Positions 22,640-32,119 are shown, counted from the first letter of the stretch. The stretch: 47,701 nucleotides of DNA from Curtobacterium sp. MCBA15_009 (GCF_001864895.1 NZ_MJGO01000038.1:260775-308475), one strand, 5' to 3'. The notes: generated from the letters alone by a model not told the origin. Program-made: numbers and translations.

Positions 22640-24987
22640 GCGGCGTCGCGGCACGGTCGCGGAACCGCGTCGACGTGCACGAGATCCTCGACCGCGACGA
22701 CGACGCCCGCGACGTCCCGAGCGCCTGGGTCGTCGCGCTCGCCCCGCTGCCGGTGCTCGTCGCGGCGCTCGCCATCCGCCCCCTCGTGCAGGGGATCGCG
22801 TGGTGGGTCTCCGGGGTCCTCGTCGTCGCGGTCCTCGTCGCGGTGGTGCTCGCCGTCCGTCGCCGCGCCCCGGGTGTCCGCTTCGTCGCGCTGGTCGGCA
22901 CGCTCCTGGTGGTGAGCTGCGTCGCCGCCCTCGTGAACGACGTGCAGCCACTCGGCTGGCTCGACGCCGACGGTGCGCTCGGGCAGACGCTGGCGGCGAT
23001 CCGGCTCAACCCGGCGCCGCTGCCGCAGACCGACGCCATCCGGCTGATCGTCACGGTCTCCATCGCCTGGGTGGCGGGCGTCTCGGTCTTCCTGGCCGCG
23101 GTCGCCCGCATCCCGTCCCTGGCGGCGGCTCCGGCGCTCGTGATCCTCGTCGTGCCGGGCGTCATCACCGGGGAACCCGCCGGGGGCGGCCTGGTCGTCG
23201 TCACCGCCGTCGCCTTCCTCGCGTTGCTGTGGCTGTCGGTCCGTCCGGTCCAGCGCGCCCTGCCCGCCGCGGTGGTCGGCGCCGTCGGGCTCGTCGTCGC
23301 GATCGGCCTGCCCGCGATCGTGCCGCTCAACGCGAGCTGGCTCTCCGGGGTGACCGGAGCGGTCCGGTCACCGATCCAGCCCGGACGACCGGGCACGCTG
23401 CTCGAGCTCGGCGACGACCTGCGCCGACCGAGCGAACTCGAGGTCTTCCGCTACCGGTCCTCCGACGGCCAGCCCGAGTACCTCAAGCTCGCCGACCTCG
23501 ACGAGTTCGGCACGGGGGACTGGGTGCCGACCGTGACGAACGCCGCCGACGCCCAGACCGCGGACCAGCAGCAGTGGGCCGTCGGCGTGAACCCGCGACT
23601 GGCCACCCGCGGCGACGTGACCGTGCGCATCACCGGGCTCTCGAGCAACTACCTGCCGGTGCCGTCGGGTGCGGTGTCGCTGACGTCGCGGTCGACGAAC
23701 CTCGACCTGTCGCAGTGGCGCTGGATGGGCAACTCGAGCACCGTGCGCTCGACCGGCCCGGCGACGTCGCGGGGTGCCACCTACGAGGCCACGGGGGCGT
23801 CGACGTTCGCGAACGACTACCTCGACGCCGTCGCGGACTCCGGGGCGCTCGACCGGACCGACGGTCGTGGCTACCAGGCGCCGAGCGCGGAGCAGCTCCG
23901 CACCGACCTCGCGTTGCCGGAGGACCTGCCCGCGAACATCTCGGACACCGCCGAGCGCGTCGCGGGTGGTGTGTCCGGCGAGTACCAGCAGGCCCGCGCC
24001 CTCGAGCAGTGGTTCCGCAGCGACCTGTTCACCTACTCCGAGACGGCTCCGGTCGAGCAGGGCTACGACGGCGACAGCATGGACGTCGTGTCGACGTTCC
24101 TGCAGGTCCGCGAGGGCTACTGCGTGCACTTCTCGTCGGCCATGGCGGTGATGGCGCGCTCGCTCGGGATCCCGTCGCGGATCGCGGTCGGCTACCGGGC
24201 CGGAGCGCCGCAGCCCGACGGCGAGTACGCGGTCTCGAACCGGCAGCTGCACTCGTGGCCCGAGCTCTACATCCAGGGTGCCGGGTGGGTGGCGTTCGAG
24301 CCGACCCCCGACTCGGACGAGGCGGCCGCGCCATCGACCGAGCCGACCGCGACGCCGAGCGCGGTGCCGTCGGAGACGCCCCTGCCGACGCCGGGCCAGA
24401 CCGACCCGGCCGACGCGAGCGCCACCCCGACGCCGACGGCCTCGGCGGCTCCCGGTGCCGCCGGCGCCGCCGGCAGCGGCGGGCAGGGGCCCTCCGGGTT
24501 GCTCGTCGGCCTCGTGCTGGTCCTCGCACTGCTGCTCGCACCGGGGGTCGTGCGCGCCTTGCGTCGGCGTTCCCGCCTGGCGGCCGTCGCGGCCGGACGC
24601 TCGCCGGCGGTCTCCGCCTGGCGCGAGGTCCTGGACGACGTCGCCGACCACGGGTACGCGCCGACGCTCGCTCCGGCGGGTGACGCCGCGGCGGTGGCCC
24701 GCACCGCCCGTGCGGTGCTCGGCCGACTCCGGTCGGTCGTGCCCGCGGCGGTGCTGCCGCACCTCGAGGCCGTGGTGGACGCGGTCGACCAGGAGCGGTT
24801 CGCCGCCGGTGGAGCCGCAGCGGTGGACGCCGGAGCGCTCGTCGCACACGTCCGGCGGGCCCGGACGGAGCTCGACGCCTCGGTCCCCGTCGCGCGGCGG
24901 GTGCGGTCGCGGCTGCTGCCGCCCAGCCTGGTGCCGTCGTCGGCCTGGTCGCACGAGGGCCGCGGGTCCCGCCGACGCACCGCCTGA
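22636..24987 (+). CDS. TgpA-like membrane transglutaminase-domain protein
   Basis: A 783-residue protein: an N-terminal block of about six to seven membrane helices (residues ~25-235, DUF3488-like), an extracytoplasmic transglutaminase-core domain (~450-560) with catalytic Cys in REGYCVHFSSAMAVMARSLGIPSR and His in NRQLHSWPELYI, a Pro/Thr/Ala-rich linker, a further membrane helix (SGLLVGLVLVLALLLAPGVV) and a cytosolic tail. The usual third catalytic Asp would be near FEPTPD. GTG 22636 overlaps the DUF58 stop codon as GTGA. Family members are linked to envelope proteolysis or cross-linking and viability; the substrate is unknown. Confidence 0.92.
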   Translation: MSGVAARSRNRVDVHEILDRDDDARDVPSAWVVALAPLPVLVAALAIRPLVQGIAWWVSGVLVVAVLVAVVLAVRRRAPGVRFVALVGTLLVVSCVAALVNDVQPLGWLDADGALGQTLAAIRLNPAPLPQTDAIRLIVTVSIAWVAGVSVFLAAVARIPSLAAAPALVILVVPGVITGEPAGGGLVVVTAVAFLALLWLSVRPVQRALPAAVVGAVGLVVAIGLPAIVPLNASWLSGVTGAVRSPIQPGRPGTLLELGDDLRRPSELEVFRYRSSDGQPEYLKLADLDEFGTGDWVPTVTNAADAQTADQQQWAVGVNPRLATRGDVTVRITGLSSNYLPVPSGAVSLTSRSTNLDLSQWRWMGNSSTVRSTGPATSRGATYEATGASTFANDYLDAVADSGALDRTDGRGYQAPSAEQLRTDLALPEDLPANISDTAERVAGGVSGEYQQARALEQWFRSDLFTYSETAPVEQGYDGDSMDVVSTFLQVREGYCVHFSSAMAVMARSLGIPSRIAVGYRAGAPQPDGEYAVSNRQLHSWPELYIQGAGWVAFEPTPDSDEAAAPSTEPTATPSAVPSETPLPTPGQTDPADASATPTPTASAAPGAAGAAGSGGQGPSGLLVGLVLVLALLLAPGVVRALRRRSRLAAVAAGRSPAVSAWREVLDDVADHGYAPTLAPAGDAAAVARTARAVLGRLRSVVPAAVLPHLEAVVDAVDQERFAAGGAAAVDAGALVAHVRRARTELDASVPVARRVRSRLLPPSLVPSSAWSHEGRGSRRRTA

Positions 24988-25071
24988 CGCGGGTCCGTCG
25001 GAGCGGGGACGTCTCCCGGCGCGGGCCCACCGTCGGCCTGCCCCACCTGCGGCCGGCGAACCGGTCCGCCG

Positions 25072-25677
25072 CTACCGGCGCATGACCGCCTCGACGAGCC
25101 GGGCGATGATCTCGCCGGGCTCGACGTCCGGCGAGGCCGGGGTGTCGAACACGATGCCGACGTTGGCGGCGACCAGCACGGTGGCGAAGTCGTCGGCGGA
25201 CATGCCGGTGTCGACCTCGGGGTGGGCACCGAACCACATCTCGACGAGTTCGACGACCCCCTCGTGCAGCGACCGACGCTGCCGGACGAACTCGGGCATG
25301 AAGTCGGGGTGCCGGATCGCGTACCCGCGGAACGCGGAGAGCAGGGCGAACTGCGCGCTCTGGTCGTGCCGACGGAAGGCCTGCCGGACGACGTCGCCGA
25401 GGTCCCGCGCCGAGATGTCGTCGTGGACGAGTTCCTGCAGTGCGCCGAGCACCAGGTTGGTCTGGCGCTGCATGACCTCGGCGAGCAGGTCCTCCTTCGA
25501 GGAGAAGTTCGAGTACACCGCGCCCTTGCTGAAACCGGCGCGGGCGGCGACGTCGTCGAGGCGGGCGCCGTGGACGCCCTGTTCGGCGAAGACCTCGGCC
25601 GCGGCGGTGAGCAGGCGGGCTCGGACCTCGGCACGCGGGGTGCGTGGGGTGGGCTGGTCGGCGACGACGTCGGTCAT
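25072..25677 (-). CDS. TetR-family transcriptional regulator
   Basis: A 201-residue TetR/AcrR repressor. The HTH covers about residues 20-65: RLLTAAAEVFAEQGVHGARLDDVAARAGFSKGAVYSNFSSKEDL. The ligand domain (YAIRHPDFMPEFVRQRRSLHEGVVELVEMWF) is of the common TetR_C type and ends EPGEIIARLVEAVMRR. The ATG at 25677 follows AGGATC; the frame continues upstream without protein character. It is convergent with the MoxR operon and downstream of the TRIC gene. Target unknown. Confidence 0.9.
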   Translation of the reverse strand: MTDVVADQPTPRTPRAEVRARLLTAAAEVFAEQGVHGARLDDVAARAGFSKGAVYSNFSSKEDLLAEVMQRQTNLVLGALQELVHDDISARDLGDVVRQAFRRHDQSAQFALLSAFRGYAIRHPDFMPEFVRQRRSLHEGVVELVEMWFGAHPEVDTGMSADDFATVLVAANVGIVFDTPASPDVEPGEIIARLVEAVMRR

Positions 25678-25882
25678 GTGATCCTGATTCGACCGGAGTG
25701 GTTCGGGGGAGCGGCGGGTGGGACCTGCCGAGCCGCGCGCCTGATCTCGCGCGGCACCAGCGAAGCCCTCTCGCGTCTGCTGGAACCGGCGCATTCGGGT
25801 CACGTCGGTGCAGGCGGACGCTGAGCCGGGACGATACCCGGCGGGATCGATCGTACGCCCGATGCCCTGCGCGGCGCAGCCC

Positions 25883-26665
25883 TCAGTCGTCGGCGGCGTG
25901 GTCGTGCTCGCTGCGGACGCTGCCTGCGCCGCTGCGGCGACCCGGTCGGCGGAGCAGCCGCAGGGCGTCGGGGCGCAGGCTCCGCCCGCGGCGCAGCAGG
26001 GACCCGAGCGTCGACTTGGGCTGCCACTCGCGGCCGTTCGGCAGCCCCCACCCACGGCGCACCGCGCTCCACCGCAGCCCCAGGGAGAGCGTGATCGCGG
26101 CGACGATGCCGATGGTGGGCGAGCCCAGCGCCGACGCGATCACCATCACGGCCGAGGCGGCGACGGCCACCGTGGCGTACAGGGCGTTCCCGCCGAACAC
26201 CGCGGGCACGCGGCGGAGCAGCAGGTCGCGCATCGCGCCGCCGCCGACCGCGGTGATGGTCCCCATGATGATCGCGGCGGGCCAGTCGAGTCCGGCGTCG
26301 TACGTGCGCTGCACACCCACGACGGCCCAGAACCCGATGACGGCGGCGTCGAGCACGGTGAACAGCCGGTCCCAGGTGAGCTCGGAGAACGACACGAGGA
26401 AGGCGATGAGGGCCCCGGCGACGGCGACCGGCACGTACAGCGGGTCGACGAGCGCGACGGGCGGCCCGTTCTGCAGCAGGGTGTCGCGCAGCATGCCGCC
26501 GCCGAGTCCGGAGACGAACCCGACGACGAGGAACCCGAACAGGTCGAAGTCCATCGCCCGGGCGATCGACCCGCCGAGCAGCGCGGACGCGAAGACGCCG
26601 GCCAGGTCGAGCACGTTCGTGACCGACGCCAGGCCCTCGACGGACAGCAGGTTCATGAGGACCAT
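25883..26665 (-). CDS. TRIC/YadS-type cation channel family protein (UPF0126)
   Basis: A ~260-residue membrane protein of the prokaryotic trimeric intracellular cation channel family. It has the duplicated three-helix repeat, each with the diagnostic glycine-rich motif: GLGGGMLRDTLL near residue 55 and AVGGGAMRDLLL near 140. Family members form K+/Na+-permeable trimers; small solutes have also been proposed. The C-terminal ~60 residues are basic and cytosolic. I favour ATG 26665 (MVLMNLLS), with ATG 26656 equally possible. A longer GTG start at 26743 would place a strong hairpin inside the coding region and is less likely. Confidence 0.88.
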   Translation of the reverse strand: MVLMNLLSVEGLASVTNVLDLAGVFASALLGGSIARAMDFDLFGFLVVGFVSGLGGGMLRDTLLQNGPPVALVDPLYVPVAVAGALIAFLVSFSELTWDRLFTVLDAAVIGFWAVVGVQRTYDAGLDWPAAIIMGTITAVGGGAMRDLLLRRVPAVFGGNALYATVAVAASAVMVIASALGSPTIGIVAAITLSLGLRWSAVRRGWGLPNGREWQPKSTLGSLLRRGRSLRPDALRLLRRPGRRSGAGSVRSEHDHAADD

Positions 26666-26706
26666 CAAACCGCAGTTCGCCCGACCGGCGGGCCGGTGCC
26701 GAGAGT

Positions 26707-26745
26707 GGGTGTCCTCCGTCGTTTCCCTGGAGACGGAGGACACCC
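26707..26745. promoter_or_regulatory. 14-bp inverted repeat upstream of TRIC gene
   Basis: GGGTGTCCTCCGTC (26707-26720) and GACGGAGGACACCC (26732-26745) flank an 11-nt loop, 42 nt before the TRIC start. A third partial copy, CGGAGGACACCC, is at 26844-26855. It could be a leader hairpin or an operator for the TRIC gene, or a second terminator after the nucleotidase gene. Confidence 0.5.
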
Positions 26746-26891
26746 GCGCCGCGGGGTCTCGTCGAACGGAACCACCGCCGACATGAGAGGCGACCCGGCG
26801 CGACGCGTCGCGATGCGACAGCCCTGAGAGTACCCCGCCGATCGGAGGACACCCACCGGATGGCGACGACCGGACAGTGGCCGGTACGACG

Positions 26892-26927
26892 GGACGGGCC
26901 GCCCCACCGTGGTGGGACGGCCCGTCC
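26892..26927 (-). terminator. Terminator of the nucleotidase gene
   Basis: Arms GGACGGGCCGCCCCACC (26892-26908) and GGTGGGACGGCCCGTCC (26911-26927) pair with one mismatch around a 2-nt centre, 18 nt beyond the stop codon of the leftward nucleotidase gene. Confidence 0.75.
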
Positions 26928-26944
26928 GGCCAGGAGGCGCGGTG

Positions 26945-29314
26945 TCAGTCCGTCAGGACCGTCGCGTCACGCCGTGCGCGCTTCCGGCGGACGGCCACCA
27001 GCGCGGCGACGCCGGCGAGCAGGAGCAGTCCGGCAGCCACGGCCGGGACGGCGAGTTCCGCACCCGTGTACGCGAGGTCGCCGCCGACCGGGTCGGCGTC
27101 CGACGGGTCGCCGTCGGTGCCGGTGCCGGCACCGTCGTCGGTGCCGTTCCCGCCGCCGGGCAGCGCCTGGCCGCCGTCGTCCGGGGTCTCGCCGTCACCG
27201 GGGACGCCGTCGCCGGGGGTCTCGCCGCCGCCCGGGGTGCCCGGGTCGGTCGGGTCCGTCGGGTCGGCCGGCTCGACCGGTGCGGCGACCGGGATCGTCG
27301 CCGCGAGCGTCACCCGCTGGCCCTGCGGCAGGGTCACCACGAGCGGCGCGTCGACCGTCTCGACGGCCCGCGCCGAGGTCGCGTCCGCCCGGGTCGCCGC
27401 CGGGGTCTCGACGGTCGGCACCTCGAACGTGAGGGTCGCGTGGCCCTGTTCGTCGGAGTTGTCGGTGATCGTCGCGTCGATCGCGGCCGAGGCGAGCACC
27501 GGACCGTCGCCCGCGGCGACCGTGACCGAACCGGCGGCGGTGGGGTCGTCGCTGCTGAACACGAGGGACGACAGCGCGATCTCGACGTCGTCACCGGGCT
27601 GGAACCCACCGGCCGGGGCCGGGGAGATCGTGGCACCGACGGCGTTCTGGTCCGTGGGGGGAGCGACGACGTCCTGCTGCTCGAAGTAGTCCACCTGCGC
27701 CTGCAGGTCGACCTGACCGGAGTCGGCGATGTTCGCGCCCTTCGCGAAGGCCCCGAAGTTGTCGCCACCGGTCGACAGGAACGAGTTCACCGTCACCTTG
27801 AGGGTGTCGTCGAGGGCGATCGGCTCGCCGTCGAGGGACATGCCCGTGATGCGCTCGCCGCGCCCGCGGGCGGGGTCGTACGTGTAGGCGAAGCCCTGCG
27901 AGATCCCGAGCTTCAGGAACGGCCGCGGCAGGCCGTCCGGCTGCCACTGCTGCTCGAGGGCGTCCTTGATCTGCTGTCCGGTCATGTCCTCGGTCACGAG
28001 GGTGTTCGCGAACGGCTGGACGAGCGCGGCCTCCTTGTAGGTGACGGTGCCGTCCGGGTCGGAGGGGCCGGTCGAGGCGTAGAGCAGGTCGGTGCGGAGA
28101 CCACCCGGGTTCATGAAGGCGACCTGCGAGCCGTTCCGGGCGGTCGCGGTGCGCTGGACCTCGGCGATGTTGTTGCCGAGCGTCGACTCGCCGCCACGGT
28201 TCTCGGTGGTGCGGTCCGACTGCACGGCGCGGCGGATGTCGCCCGTGATCGTGCCGAGCGGCTTCGCGCCCTCGACGTCGGCGAAGGCCTTGGCGGCGGT
28301 GACGATGCCGGTCACCTCGTCGACCGAGGTCCGGTCCGCGGGGACACGGGTGTCACCGTTCACGGACCGCACGTCCGCGGTGATGCCGGTCAGCTGCTTG
28401 TCCGCACCGACGGTGAGCTGCAGGTGGCCGTAGTTCACGCCGTACGAACCGGTCTGGATGACGGGCCGGTCGACGCCGGTGGGGCCGGGGACCGAGTGCG
28501 AGTACGTGGCGTGCGTGTGGGCCGAGACGATCGCCGAGACCCGCTCGGAGACGCCCGAGGTGATCCTGCCGAAGACACCGGCGGTGGCGTCGGCGCGGGC
28601 GCCGGTCGCGGCGCCCTCGTGCACGAGGAGCACGAGGACGTCGGCCTCGCCGTTCCCGTCCACACCGTCCGTCAGCTGCTCGGCGTACCGGTTCACCTGG
28701 CTGACGACGGGGGCCATCGCGAGCCCCTCGACCCCGCCCGGGCTGACGAGCCCGGGGATGAGGTCCTCGGTCGTCGCGCCGATGAAGCCGACCTTGACGC
28801 CGCCCTTCTCGACCACCTCGAAGGGCTGGAAGGCGGGCGTCGTGGTGCCCTCGCGCACGATGTTCGCCGAGATGTACGGCCATTCGGCGCGGTCCTCGAT
28901 GCGGCCGGTCAGGTCGTCCTGGCCCTTGTCGAGCTCGTGGTTGCCGATCGCGCTGACGTCGAGGTCCATCGCGTTGAGCGCGTCGATGGTCGGCTCGTCC
29001 CGCTGGATGAGGGACGTGAACGTCGAGGCGCCGACGTTGTCGCCGACGCTCGCGAAGATCGTGTTCGGGTTGGTCTCGCGCCACGACTGCACGACGGCGG
29101 CGAGCTTCGCGGCGCCTGCTGCCTTGTCGGCGGCGGTGCCCTCGGACTCGATGCGACCGTGGAAGTCGTTGACGTCGATGATGTCGATCGTCGTGTCACC
29201 CTCGGCGGCGAGGGCGGCGGACGGGATGGACAGCGCGACGAGCACGCCGGCGGTCGCGAAGGCCGCGCCGCTGGCGGTGCGCCGTCGGCGGCGCGGGGAG
29301 GAGTGGAGGTTCAT
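26945..29314 (-). CDS. Cell-wall-anchored 5'-nucleotidase / metallophosphatase
   Basis: A 789-residue secreted enzyme of the UshA/5'-nucleotidase family. A basic signal peptide (~residues 1-37, ending SAALAA) precedes the metallophosphatase domain with its metal motifs DVNDFHG, GDNVGAS, GNHELD and AHTHATY. The C-terminal nucleotidase domain follows (GNNIAEVQ; STGGDNFGAF), then a Pro/Gly/Asp linker, LAYTG, a hydrophobic helix and RRKRARR. LAxTG fits anchoring by class E sortase. It should strip phosphate from external nucleotides for scavenging. ATG 29314 or GTG 29320 may be the start. A possible Pho-box lies upstream (29371-29390). Confidence 0.93.
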   Translation of the reverse strand: MNLHSSPRRRRRTASGAAFATAGVLVALSIPSAALAAEGDTTIDIIDVNDFHGRIESEGTAADKAAGAAKLAAVVQSWRETNPNTIFASVGDNVGASTFTSLIQRDEPTIDALNAMDLDVSAIGNHELDKGQDDLTGRIEDRAEWPYISANIVREGTTTPAFQPFEVVEKGGVKVGFIGATTEDLIPGLVSPGGVEGLAMAPVVSQVNRYAEQLTDGVDGNGEADVLVLLVHEGAATGARADATAGVFGRITSGVSERVSAIVSAHTHATYSHSVPGPTGVDRPVIQTGSYGVNYGHLQLTVGADKQLTGITADVRSVNGDTRVPADRTSVDEVTGIVTAAKAFADVEGAKPLGTITGDIRRAVQSDRTTENRGGESTLGNNIAEVQRTATARNGSQVAFMNPGGLRTDLLYASTGPSDPDGTVTYKEAALVQPFANTLVTEDMTGQQIKDALEQQWQPDGLPRPFLKLGISQGFAYTYDPARGRGERITGMSLDGEPIALDDTLKVTVNSFLSTGGDNFGAFAKGANIADSGQVDLQAQVDYFEQQDVVAPPTDQNAVGATISPAPAGGFQPGDDVEIALSSLVFSSDDPTAAGSVTVAAGDGPVLASAAIDATITDNSDEQGHATLTFEVPTVETPAATRADATSARAVETVDAPLVVTLPQGQRVTLAATIPVAAPVEPADPTDPTDPGTPGGGETPGDGVPGDGETPDDGGQALPGGGNGTDDGAGTGTDGDPSDADPVGGDLAYTGAELAVPAVAAGLLLLAGVAALVAVRRKRARRDATVLTD

Positions 29315-29370
29315 CGACACGAGAACCTAGGAGGACGCACAGGCGACGCGCCAGGGCCGGACGTGCTTCG

Positions 29371-29390
29371 TCACAAGACGTTCACATTGG
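29371..29390. promoter_or_regulatory. Candidate PHO box upstream of 5'-nucleotidase
   Basis: TCACA occurs at 29371-29375 and again at 29382-29386, exactly 11 bp apart, the second inside GTTCACATTGG, which resembles the actinobacterial PhoP direct-repeat unit. It lies 57-76 nt upstream of the nucleotidase start. Only two units are visible and one is poor. Confidence 0.35.
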
Positions 29391-29411
29391 CAACACTCGT
29401 CGTTCTGCTGG

Positions 29412-30566
29412 TCAGGGGACCTCGCGCCACGAGCCGGTGGCGGACGACCCGACCACGGCGGCGACGACGTCCGCGGCACGTGCCCCGTCCGCGAAGGTCG
29501 GCAGGCCGTCGGGGGACTCCCCGCGGACCGCGGCGTACGTGTCCGCGACGAAGGCCGCGAAGGCGTCGAGGTACCCCTGCGGGTGCCCGGCCGGCACGAC
29601 GGCGACCCGCCGCTGGTCCGGGTACCCCTGCGTCGGGTCGCGCACCACGATCTGCGCACCGCGCTCGTTGCCGAACCACGCCGACTCCGGCTGCTCCTGG
29701 TCGAACGCCGCCGAACCGCGGGTGCCGTCGACCTCGAACCACAGCCGGTTCTTCCGCCCGGCGGCCACCTGCGACACGACCACGTTGCCGATGCGTCCGG
29801 CGGCGGTCCGGAACGTCGCGACCGCGGTGTCCTCGGTGGTGACCTCGGCCCGCTCCGTCGCGTCCGCCACCGGGTCCGGGTCCGGCGACCCGGAGAACGA
29901 GGGTCCTGAGGCGGCCGGTCGGGTCGGGTACACGACGTCGGTCACGGCCGACACCGAGGTGAACCGCTCGCCGGTGACGAACTCCACGAGGTCGCACCAG
30001 TGCGAACCGATGTCCGCGAACGCACGCGAGGACCCGCTCGCGGTCGGGTCGACGCGCCAGCTCGAGGCGTCCTCGTCGAGCATCCAGTCCTGCAGGTAGT
30101 GCCCGTGCACGGCGAGGAACCGACCGAGCTCCCCGTCGGCGATGCGCGCCCGGACCTCGCGGACCATCGGGTGGTAGCGGTACACGAACGGCACCGTCGC
30201 GACCACGCCGGCGTCGGCCGCCGCCGCGACCAGCTCGGCGGCCCGAGCCGGGTCGGTCGCCAGGGGCTTCTCGCACACCACGTGGATGCCGGCGGCGATC
30301 ACGGCGAGTGCCTGCGGGTGGTGCTGGTCGTTCGGGGTGCACACGTGCACGACGTCGGGCGCGTCGGCGACGACCTCGTCGAGCGAGGCGTAGCCGCGCG
30401 GCAGGTCGAGCTGCGCCGCGACCTGCGCGGACCTGGCGGCGTTCCGGCCGAGCACGCCGAGCACCTCGGCGCCGGCGGCCCGGGCCGCGCGGGCGTGGAC
30501 CCCCGCGATCATGCCGGTGCCGACCACGGCGACGCGCAGGCGTCGCTCCCCGTACCCACTGCTCAT
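29412..30566 (-). CDS. Gfo/Idh/MocA family oxidoreductase
   Basis: A 384-residue NAD(P)-dependent dehydrogenase. The Rossmann glycine motif is VVGTGMIAGVHA (~residues 12-23) and the family's EKP motif is intact (HVVCEKPLATDP, near residue 95). The substrate domain contains FADIGSHWCDLVEFVTG, with the usual catalytic-region Asp and His. Members oxidise hydroxyls of sugars or cyclitols such as myo-inositol. GAGGGAG lies just before ATG 30566. It is divergent from glucose-6-phosphate dehydrogenase, 77 bases away, and unrelated in detail to the family member at 1418. Confidence 0.93.
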   Translation of the reverse strand: MSSGYGERRLRVAVVGTGMIAGVHARAARAAGAEVLGVLGRNAARSAQVAAQLDLPRGYASLDEVVADAPDVVHVCTPNDQHHPQALAVIAAGIHVVCEKPLATDPARAAELVAAAADAGVVATVPFVYRYHPMVREVRARIADGELGRFLAVHGHYLQDWMLDEDASSWRVDPTASGSSRAFADIGSHWCDLVEFVTGERFTSVSAVTDVVYPTRPAASGPSFSGSPDPDPVADATERAEVTTEDTAVATFRTAAGRIGNVVVSQVAAGRKNRLWFEVDGTRGSAAFDQEQPESAWFGNERGAQIVVRDPTQGYPDQRRVAVVPAGHPQGYLDAFAAFVADTYAAVRGESPDGLPTFADGARAADVVAAVVGSSATGSWREVP

Positions 30567-30594
30567 GGTGCTCCCTCGCGCCGGACTGCCCACC

Positions 30595-30636
30595 ACCGTA
30601 GCGGCCCGGCCATCCACCGGGCGCGGTGGGTACGGT
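30595..30636. promoter_or_regulatory. Divergent TACGGT promoters (oxidoreductase / zwf)
   Basis: TACGGT occurs on the minus strand (complement of 30595-30600) and on the plus strand (30631-30636). The second lies 7 nt before the zwf ATG, so a leaderless zwf message is possible even though GGAGG also precedes it. Confidence 0.45.
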
Positions 30637-30643
30637 CGGAGGC

Positions 30644-32065
30644 ATGTCGAGCCTCCAGACCAGCCTGCTCATCCTCGGAGCGAGCGGCGACCTGTCCAAG
30701 CGCCTGCTCCTGCCGGGCCTCGCCACCCTGCTGGACGTCAAGGAGGACTGGGAGGTCCAGCTCGTCGGCGCCGGGGTGGAGGACCTGTCGCACGACGACT
30801 GGAAGCAGCTCGTGCACGACGCCTTCGCCGACGCGCAGGGCTCGAAGAACGAGGAGGACGAGGGTGCGCACGCCGAGGCGCCGCTGTCGGAGCGGCTGCA
30901 GGCGGTCGTGGACGCCTCGACCTACCGCAAGGCGGACGTGACCGACCAGGACGACCTCCGGGCGCTCCTCGACGCGTGCGACCACGACCCGGCGATCTAC
31001 TTCGCGCTGCCCCCTGCCGTCACCGAGAAGAGCTGCGCGCAGCTCGCGCACCTCGACCTGCCCCCGCACACCCGGCTGGCGCTCGAGAAGCCGTTCGGCA
31101 CCGACGCGGCGAGTGCCGAGCACCTCAACGACCTGCTGCACTCGTTCGTGCCGGAGGAGCGGATCCACCGCGTCGACCACTTCCTCGGCCGGTCCACCGT
31201 GCTCAACCTCATCGGGCTCCGGTTCGCGAACCGCATCATCGAACCGCTGCTGTCGTCGCAGCACGTCGAGCGCGTCGACATCGTCTACGACGAGACCCTC
31301 GGCCTCGAGGGTCGCGCCCGCTACTACGACAAGGCCGGCGCCCTCACCGACATGATCCAGAGCCACCTGCTGCAGGTGATGGCCGTCGTCGCGATGGAGG
31401 CACCGGCCTCGATCGACGCCGACGACCTGCGCACGCAGAAGGAGCTCGTCCTCCGCGCCGTCCGGCCCTGGGGCGGCGACGTCGTCGCGTCCGGCAAGCG
31501 CGCCCGGTACACGGCGGGCACCGTCGGCGACCGCGAGCTGCCGTCGTACGTCGACGAGGACGGCGTCGACCCGTCACTCGGCACCGAGACCCTCGCCCAG
31601 CTGACGCTGGAGATCGCGAACTGGCGGTGGGCGGGCGTGCCGTTCACGCTCCGCTCCGGCAAGGCGCTCGCGGAGCAGCGGCGCGAGATCCTCATCACCT
31701 TCAAGGAGTCCCCGCACGTGCCGGTCGGCCTCACCGGGGTCGCCCACCCGGACCGCCTGCGGATCTGGATCGCGCCGGACGAGATGCAGCTCGAGCTCAA
31801 CGTGAACGGCCCCGGCGACCCGTACACGATCGACCACACCTCGCTCGACACGACCTTCAACCCGGGCCGGCTGAGCGCCTACGGCGAGGTGCTCGCCGGG
31901 GTGCTCGAGGGCGACGCGACGCTGTCCGTCCGCGGCGACAGCGCCGTGCAGGGCTGGAAGGTCGTCGAGCCGTACCTGCAGGCGTGGCGCTCGGGGGAGA
32001 CCCCGCTCGACGACTACGCGGCGGGGTCGGCGGGGCCGGAGGCCTGGGACAACATCGACGGCTGA
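30644..32065 (+). CDS. zwf: Glucose-6-phosphate 1-dehydrogenase
   Basis: A 473-residue enzyme that oxidises glucose 6-phosphate to 6-phosphogluconolactone with NAD(P)+, opening the pentose phosphate pathway. The N-terminal nucleotide-binding motif is LGASGDLSKRLLLPGL, the next family motif is LEKPFGTD, and the active-site signature RVDHFLGR carries the catalytic His and Asp. ATG 30644 gives the glycine loop the usual position. It stands alone, not with tal, opcA or gnd as the main actinobacterial zwf often does, so it may be a second isozyme or serve a separate role. Confidence 0.93.
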   Translation: MSSLQTSLLILGASGDLSKRLLLPGLATLLDVKEDWEVQLVGAGVEDLSHDDWKQLVHDAFADAQGSKNEEDEGAHAEAPLSERLQAVVDASTYRKADVTDQDDLRALLDACDHDPAIYFALPPAVTEKSCAQLAHLDLPPHTRLALEKPFGTDAASAEHLNDLLHSFVPEERIHRVDHFLGRSTVLNLIGLRFANRIIEPLLSSQHVERVDIVYDETLGLEGRARYYDKAGALTDMIQSHLLQVMAVVAMEAPASIDADDLRTQKELVLRAVRPWGGDVVASGKRARYTAGTVGDRELPSYVDEDGVDPSLGTETLAQLTLEIANWRWAGVPFTLRSGKALAEQRREILITFKESPHVPVGLTGVAHPDRLRIWIAPDEMQLELNVNGPGDPYTIDHTSLDTTFNPGRLSAYGEVLAGVLEGDATLSVRGDSAVQGWKVVEPYLQAWRSGETPLDDYAAGSAGPEAWDNIDG

Positions 32066-32119
32066 GGACACCGATCGGCAGCGGGCGGCGTCGGGCGGGG
32101 TCGGCGTAGCGTCGGTGTC

